Below, in pieces: positions 60,745 to 64,000 of a stretch of 64,000 nucleotides of DNA. The stretch is taken from positions 496,001 through 560,000 of the forward strand of contig NZ_CP025227.1 of NCBI RefSeq assembly GCF_004010955.1, written 5' to 3'. The translations under genes and the position numbers were made by a program. A model generated the notes under the pieces. The model was not told the DNA's origin, ran no database searches, and saw only the letters and a program-made list of their open reading frames with translations. This stretch comes from Actinomyces wuliandei (GTDB lineage Bacteria; Actinomycetota; Actinomycetes; Actinomycetales; Actinomycetaceae). The stretch's first letter is position 1. Each line of letters begins with the position of its first letter.

Positions 60745-62139
60745 ATGACGACGGCGACCACGGCGCTAAGCAGTCGCGCCGTCCGGTCTGCCGGCACCCC
60801 GGCTCCTGGGGGGGCTGGTGCTACCAGGCCAGACTCGGCGGGCTCTGTCAGCCGTGACGAGCGGGAGGCTGACGTCATCGTCGCCGGGGCGGGCCCTGCC
60901 GGGTCCTCAGCCGCCTACCACCTGGCTGTCCTCGGCCTGGACGTCCTTCTCCTGGAGAGGGGCCGGCTCGGCCGGGACAAGGTCTGCGGAGACGGGCTGA
61001 CCCCCTCGGCGGTGCGCGAGCTGGTCCGGATGGGGGTCGACACCTCGGGGTGGCAGCGCAACGAGGGCCTGCGGGTTGTCGGCGGGGGCCACAGGCTCCA
61101 CCTCCCCTGGCCGGAGCAGCCTTCCTTCCCCTCCTACGGCCTGGCCAGGCGGCGCTGCGACCTTGACGAGGACCTGGCCCGCCACGCCCAGCGTGCCGGG
61201 GCGAGGCTGCTCACCGGAGTCACCGTCACCGCGCCGGTGTCCTCCGGGAGCGGCCGGGTCACCGGCGTGGAGGCGCGGCCCTCGCGCTCTGTGGCACAGC
61301 CTGCCATTGAGGAGCCGACCACCTTCACGGCCCCGCTGGTCATCGACGCAGGAGGCGTCTCGGCCCGGATAGCCACGACTGTGGGCCGTGCCAAGGACGG
61401 TGGCAGGCCCCTGGGGGTGGCGGTGCGCGCCTACTTCCGCTCCCCGCGCGCCCAGGACACCTGGATGGAGTCCCAGCTCGAGCTGTGGGACGGCCCGCCC
61501 GGGGCCAGCAGACTCCTGCCGGGCTACGGCTGGATCTGGTCGGTCGGGGACGGGCTGGTCAACGTCGGCCTGGGGTCGGTGGCCTCCAACGCCTCGGCCG
61601 CCGCCTCCCGCAGCATCGACTACCGGGCGGTCTTCGCTGCCTGGATGCGCAACGTCCCTGCCTCCTGGGAGCTGACCGCGGACAACCAGGTCGGACGCCT
61701 GGCCAGCGCGGCCCTGCCCATGGCCTTCAACCGCAAGCCTCACTACGAGCACGGCCTCATGCTGCTGGGCGACGCCGGGGGCATGGTGTCCCCCTTCAAC
61801 GGGGAGGGGATCGCCCAGGCTCTCCTGTCGGGGCGGCTGGCTGCCGAGGCGGCCGCCCAGGGGGCGGCGCGCTCCACCACGGCGGGCCGGGAGCAGGCCC
61901 TGGCCCAGTACCCTCGGGCACTGGCTGCGGAGATGGGTGGCTACTACACCCTGGGGCGGGTCTTCGTCTCCCTGATCGAGCACCCGGAGGTGATGCGCCT
62001 GTGCACCCGCTACGGGCTGCCGCGCAAGCGCCTCATGCGGGTCGTGACCAAGCTTCTCTCGGACGGTTGGGAACGTCGCGGAGGCGACGGGGTCGACCGC
62101 CTCATCCAGCTCCTGACAAGGATGGTGCCCTCAGCATGA
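60745..62139 (+). CDS. Geranylgeranyl-reductase-family flavoprotein (MenJ-like)
   Basis: The 464-residue protein has an N-terminal FAD dinucleotide fold DVIVAGAGPAGSSAAYHLA, followed by LLLERGRLGRDKVCGDGLTP, and a second FAD motif HGLMLLGDAGGMVSPFNGEGIAQAL, the layout of the geranylgeranyl reductase family. In mycobacteria MenJ reduces one isoprene of menaquinone; the position between menG and nuo genes supports that role here. GAGAGGGGACGCA precedes the ATG. The 300-bp divergent region before it contains TAGAGT (60664-60669) as a likely -10 box. Its last codon overlaps the nuoA start (ATGA), so it may be co-transcribed with nuo. Confidence 0.88.
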   Translation: MTTATTALSSRAVRSAGTPAPGGAGATRPDSAGSVSRDEREADVIVAGAGPAGSSAAYHLAVLGLDVLLLERGRLGRDKVCGDGLTPSAVRELVRMGVDTSGWQRNEGLRVVGGGHRLHLPWPEQPSFPSYGLARRRCDLDEDLARHAQRAGARLLTGVTVTAPVSSGSGRVTGVEARPSRSVAQPAIEEPTTFTAPLVIDAGGVSARIATTVGRAKDGGRPLGVAVRAYFRSPRAQDTWMESQLELWDGPPGASRLLPGYGWIWSVGDGLVNVGLGSVASNASAAASRSIDYRAVFAAWMRNVPASWELTADNQVGRLASAALPMAFNRKPHYEHGLMLLGDAGGMVSPFNGEGIAQALLSGRLAAEAAAQGAARSTTAGREQALAQYPRALAAEMGGYYTLGRVFVSLIEHPEVMRLCTRYGLPRKRLMRVVTKLLSDGWERRGGDGVDRLIQLLTRMVPSA

Positions 62140-62495
62140 ACCCGTACGCGTCACTGCTCATCATGGCCGGGGTGGCTCTCCTGGTCGCTGTCGGGGGGCT
62201 CGCGCTGAGCGCCGTCATCAGCCCGGGACGGCGCAACCGGGTCAAGGTCGCCAACTACGAGTGCGGTATCGACCCCACCCCCGCCAACACTGAGCACGGC
62301 CGCTTCCCCGTCTCCTTCTACCTGGTGGGCATGACCTTCATCATCTTCGATGTGGAGGTCGTCTTCCTCTACCCCTGGGCCACAGCCTTTGCCCGGTTGG
62401 GGTTCTTCGGGCTGAGTGCCGCGCTGGTCTTTATCGCCCTGATCACGGTGCCCTACGTCCTGGAGTGGCGCCGTGGCGGACTGGACTGGGACTGA
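62136..62495 (+). CDS. nuoA: NADH-quinone oxidoreductase subunit A
   Basis: The 119-residue protein has three membrane helices and the NuoA signature YECGIDPTPANTEHGRFPVSFYLVGMTFIIFDVEVVFLYPWA (given in outline). It is a membrane subunit of respiratory complex I, which reduces menaquinone, tying it to the men genes upstream. The ATG overlaps the TGA of the reductase gene. nuoB follows after 15 bp with GAAAGGA upstream. Confidence 0.96.
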   Translation: MNPYASLLIMAGVALLVAVGGLALSAVISPGRRNRVKVANYECGIDPTPANTEHGRFPVSFYLVGMTFIIFDVEVVFLYPWATAFARLGFFGLSAALVFIALITVPYVLEWRRGGLDWD

Positions 62496-62510
62496 GAAAG
62501 GACGCTGGTC

Positions 62511-63131
62511 ATGAGCATGAAGAAGCACAACGCCTTCATGGCGTCCATCCCCTCCAAGCGGGACGACCCCTACGCGCAGGCGGCCAGCGAGGTGGACTCG
62601 CCGGGCTTCCTGCTGACCACCGTGGAGCGGCTGGCGGGCCTGGCGCAGGCCCGGTCCATGTGGCCGGTGACCATGGGGCTGGCCTGCTGCGCCATTGAGA
62701 TGATGGCGGCGGGCACCCCCCGCTTTGACATGGCGCGCTTCGGGTGGGAGGTCTTCCGGGCCTCGCCGCGCCACGCCGACGTCATGATCGTCTCGGGCCG
62801 TGTCTCCCACAAGATGGCACCCATCGTGCGCAACGTCTACGACTCCATGCCAGAGCCCAAGTGGGTTATCTCCATGGGGGCCTGCGCCTCCAGCGGCGGG
62901 ATCTTCAACAACTACGCCATCGTCCAGGGGTGTGACCACATCGTCCCGGTGGACATCTACCTGCCCGGCTGCCCTCCGCGCCCCGAGATGCTGCTCAACG
63001 CCATGCTGGAGCTGACCCGCCAGGTGGAGCGCAAGCCGCTGTTCCGCCACCGTGAGGAGATCGCCCGGGCGGTGGAGGCCGCCGCGCTGGAGGCCACGCC
63101 CCTCCACGAGATGAAGGGGCAGCTGGCATGA
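62511..63131 (+). CDS. nuoB: NADH-quinone oxidoreductase subunit B
   Basis: The 206-residue protein is the PSST/NuoB subunit carrying the N2 [4Fe-4S] cluster. The ligands are visible in [11 protein letters not shown] (two adjacent Cys), [13 protein letters not shown] and [13 protein letters not shown]. The C-terminal tail ([19 protein letters not shown]) is slightly extended. It couples electron transfer to quinone reduction. Its stop overlaps the nuoC start. Confidence 0.97.
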   Translation: MSMKKHNAFMASIPSKRDDPYAQAASEVDSPGFLLTTVERLAGLAQARSMWPVTMGLACCAIEMMAAGTPRFDMARFGWEVFRASPRHADVMIVSGRVSHKMAPIVRNVYDSMPEPKWVISMGACASSGGIFNNYAIVQGCDHIVPVDIYLPGCPPRPEMLLNAMLELTRQVERKPLFRHREEIARAVEAAALEATPLHEMKGQLA

Positions 63132-63916
63132 GCGACACGACCGGCAAGACCGCTGTCGGCCCCGCTGCTGGCAAGGGCGCCGAGGCTGTTGTGGCAGCCG
63201 TTCCCGCCGTCCCTGAGGTCGTGCCCGGGACCCCCGTGCGGCCCGAGCTGCGGGCCGAGGTCATCGGCACCGCCACGGGCCAGTTCGGCGCCGCCGACGC
63301 CGGGGACACCTCCGGCTACGGGGGTCACCGCGAGGTCACCACCCTGGCTCCCGCCGCCACGCGTCCCTACGGGTCCTGGTTCGACGACGTCGTCGACCAC
63401 CTCATTGAGGACCTGGCCGCCGCCGGGGTGGACCCGGCCGGGGCCGTTGAGAAGGTCGTGGTCGAGCACGGCGAGCTCACGCTGTTTGTCGCTCGTGAGC
63501 ACCTGCTTGACGTGGTGCGCCCCCTGCGTGACGACCAGGACCTGCGCTTCGAGCTGTGCCTGGGCACCAGCGGCGTGCACTACCCCCGGCTGGCGGGGCG
63601 CGAGCTCCACGCCTGCCTGGAGCTGATGAGCCTGACCCACGGCGGGCGACAGCTGCGCCTGCAGGTCGCCTGCCCCCAGGACGACCCGCACGTGCCCTCC
63701 GTCGTGTCCGTCTACCCGGGTAACGACTGGCACGAGCGCGAGACCTGGGACCTCATGGGGATCGTCTTCGACGGGCACCCGAGCCTGACCCGCACCGCCA
63801 TGCCCGACGACTGGGTGGGCCACCCCCAGCGCAAGGACTACCCGCTCGGTGGCATTCCCGTGGACTACCGGGGCGCCACCACCCCGCCCGCCGACACCCG
63901 GAGGTCCTACCGCTGA
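63128..63916 (+). CDS. nuoC: NADH-quinone oxidoreductase subunit C
   Basis: The 262-residue protein is the 30-kDa NuoC subunit. An Ala/Val-rich N-terminal extension of about 55 residues precedes the family domain, which ends in the signature [20 protein letters not shown] and the C-terminal [16 protein letters not shown]. It belongs to the peripheral arm of complex I. The start overlaps nuoB by 4 nt (ATGA) and the stop overlaps nuoD by one base (TGATG), so nuoA-D form one operon. Confidence 0.96.
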   Translation: MSDTTGKTAVGPAAGKGAEAVVAAVPAVPEVVPGTPVRPELRAEVIGTATGQFGAADAGDTSGYGGHREVTTLAPAATRPYGSWFDDVVDHLIEDLAAAGVDPAGAVEKVVVEHGELTLFVAREHLLDVVRPLRDDQDLRFELCLGTSGVHYPRLAGRELHACLELMSLTHGGRQLRLQVACPQDDPHVPSVVSVYPGNDWHERETWDLMGIVFDGHPSLTRTAMPDDWVGHPQRKDYPLGGIPVDYRGATTPPADTRRSYR

Positions 63917-64000
63917 TGAGCACCACCGTTCACGCCACCGGCCCGGCCACGGACAACCTGGCCGCAGGGGCTGAGCAGTTCACCCTCAGCGGCGGGGACT
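63916..64000 (+). CDS. nuoD: NADH-quinone oxidoreductase subunit D, N-terminal 28 codons (cut by window edge)
   Basis: An ATG overlapping the nuoC stop by one base opens a frame (STTVHATGPATDNLAAGAEQ) that continues to the right edge. Only the variable N-terminus is visible, so the assignment rests on the conserved nuoA-B-C-D order. Confidence 0.75.
   Translation, partial: MSTTVHATGPATDNLAAGAEQFTLSGGD

Noticed and set aside
1-64000. CRISPR arrays, rRNA and tRNA genes
   Set aside because: No regularly spaced repeat array, rRNA segment or cloverleaf with CCA-type acceptor pairing was recognised; the repeats found are direct or inverted pairs of other kinds.

Overview
The window looks like the chromosome of a high-G+C Gram-positive, most probably an Actinomyces-like member of the Actinomycetaceae. 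The grounds are very G+C-rich housekeeping genes, GTG starts, many start codons lying 6-7 nt after a TANNNT box (leaderless transcription), an actinobacterial-type DapC/DapD pair, a menaquinone pathway and the start of a nuo operon. No rRNA, tRNA or CRISPR array was seen.

Region 1 (1-17.4 kb, all on the minus strand) is a compact biosynthetic operon whose base composition is visibly less G+C-rich than the rest. In transcription order it encodes an MFS exporter, a type II (archaeal-type) 3-dehydroquinate-synthase-like enzyme, a 2064-residue AT-less PKS module (ACP-KS-DH-like-KR-ACP-hydrolase), an HpaB-type flavin monooxygenase, a type II thioesterase, a discrete malonyl acyltransferase, a SAP/DUF6434 protein, a DhnA-type class I aldolase, and two AMP-forming ligases (the last cut by the window edge). 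The aldolase plus DHQ-synthase-II pair is the signature of 3-amino-4-hydroxybenzoate (3,4-AHBA) synthesis (GriI/GriH logic). I infer an arylpolyketide built from an aminohydroxybenzoyl starter and one malonyl unit by a trans-AT PKS. The terminal hydrolase carries Cys where Ser is expected. A dead ISL3-type element sits inside the operon and a dead IS1380-type element lies just upstream of it.

Region 2 (17.5-21.6 kb) is decayed accessory DNA: the IS1380 remnant, a hypothetical-gene remnant, and a frameshifted ImmA/IrrE-DUF4411 pair. Region 3 (21.7-43.1 kb) is core chromosome: typA, a VanW/PG-binding membrane protein, fdxA, dapC, gltA, a methyltransferase, dapD, a histidine phosphatase, a PLDc_N protein, a Fic protein, menE and menA. 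It is interrupted by a frameshifted AlbA_2-type gene between two 190-bp direct repeats and by an orphan GAD-like immunity gene. Region 4 (43.1-47.6 kb) is a NitT/TauT/SsuABC-type transporter preceded by a leaderless 32-codon ORF rich in Cys codons, which suggests cysteine-responsive control and a sulfur substrate, then a YagU-type membrane protein.

Region 5 (47.8-64 kb) carries menB, menC, menD, an HtrA-type protease, menG, a MenJ-type reductase and nuoA-nuoD. Between menB and menC lies an inserted conflict island: a split Abi gene, two candidate immunity genes plus a truncated duplicate, and an 874-residue membrane protein that joins a PrsW-type intramembrane protease to a C-terminal PD-(D/E)XK nuclease-like toxin domain. 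Core genes are intact while accessory genes carry many frameshifts and stops, so the damage looks biological rather than uniform sequencing error.
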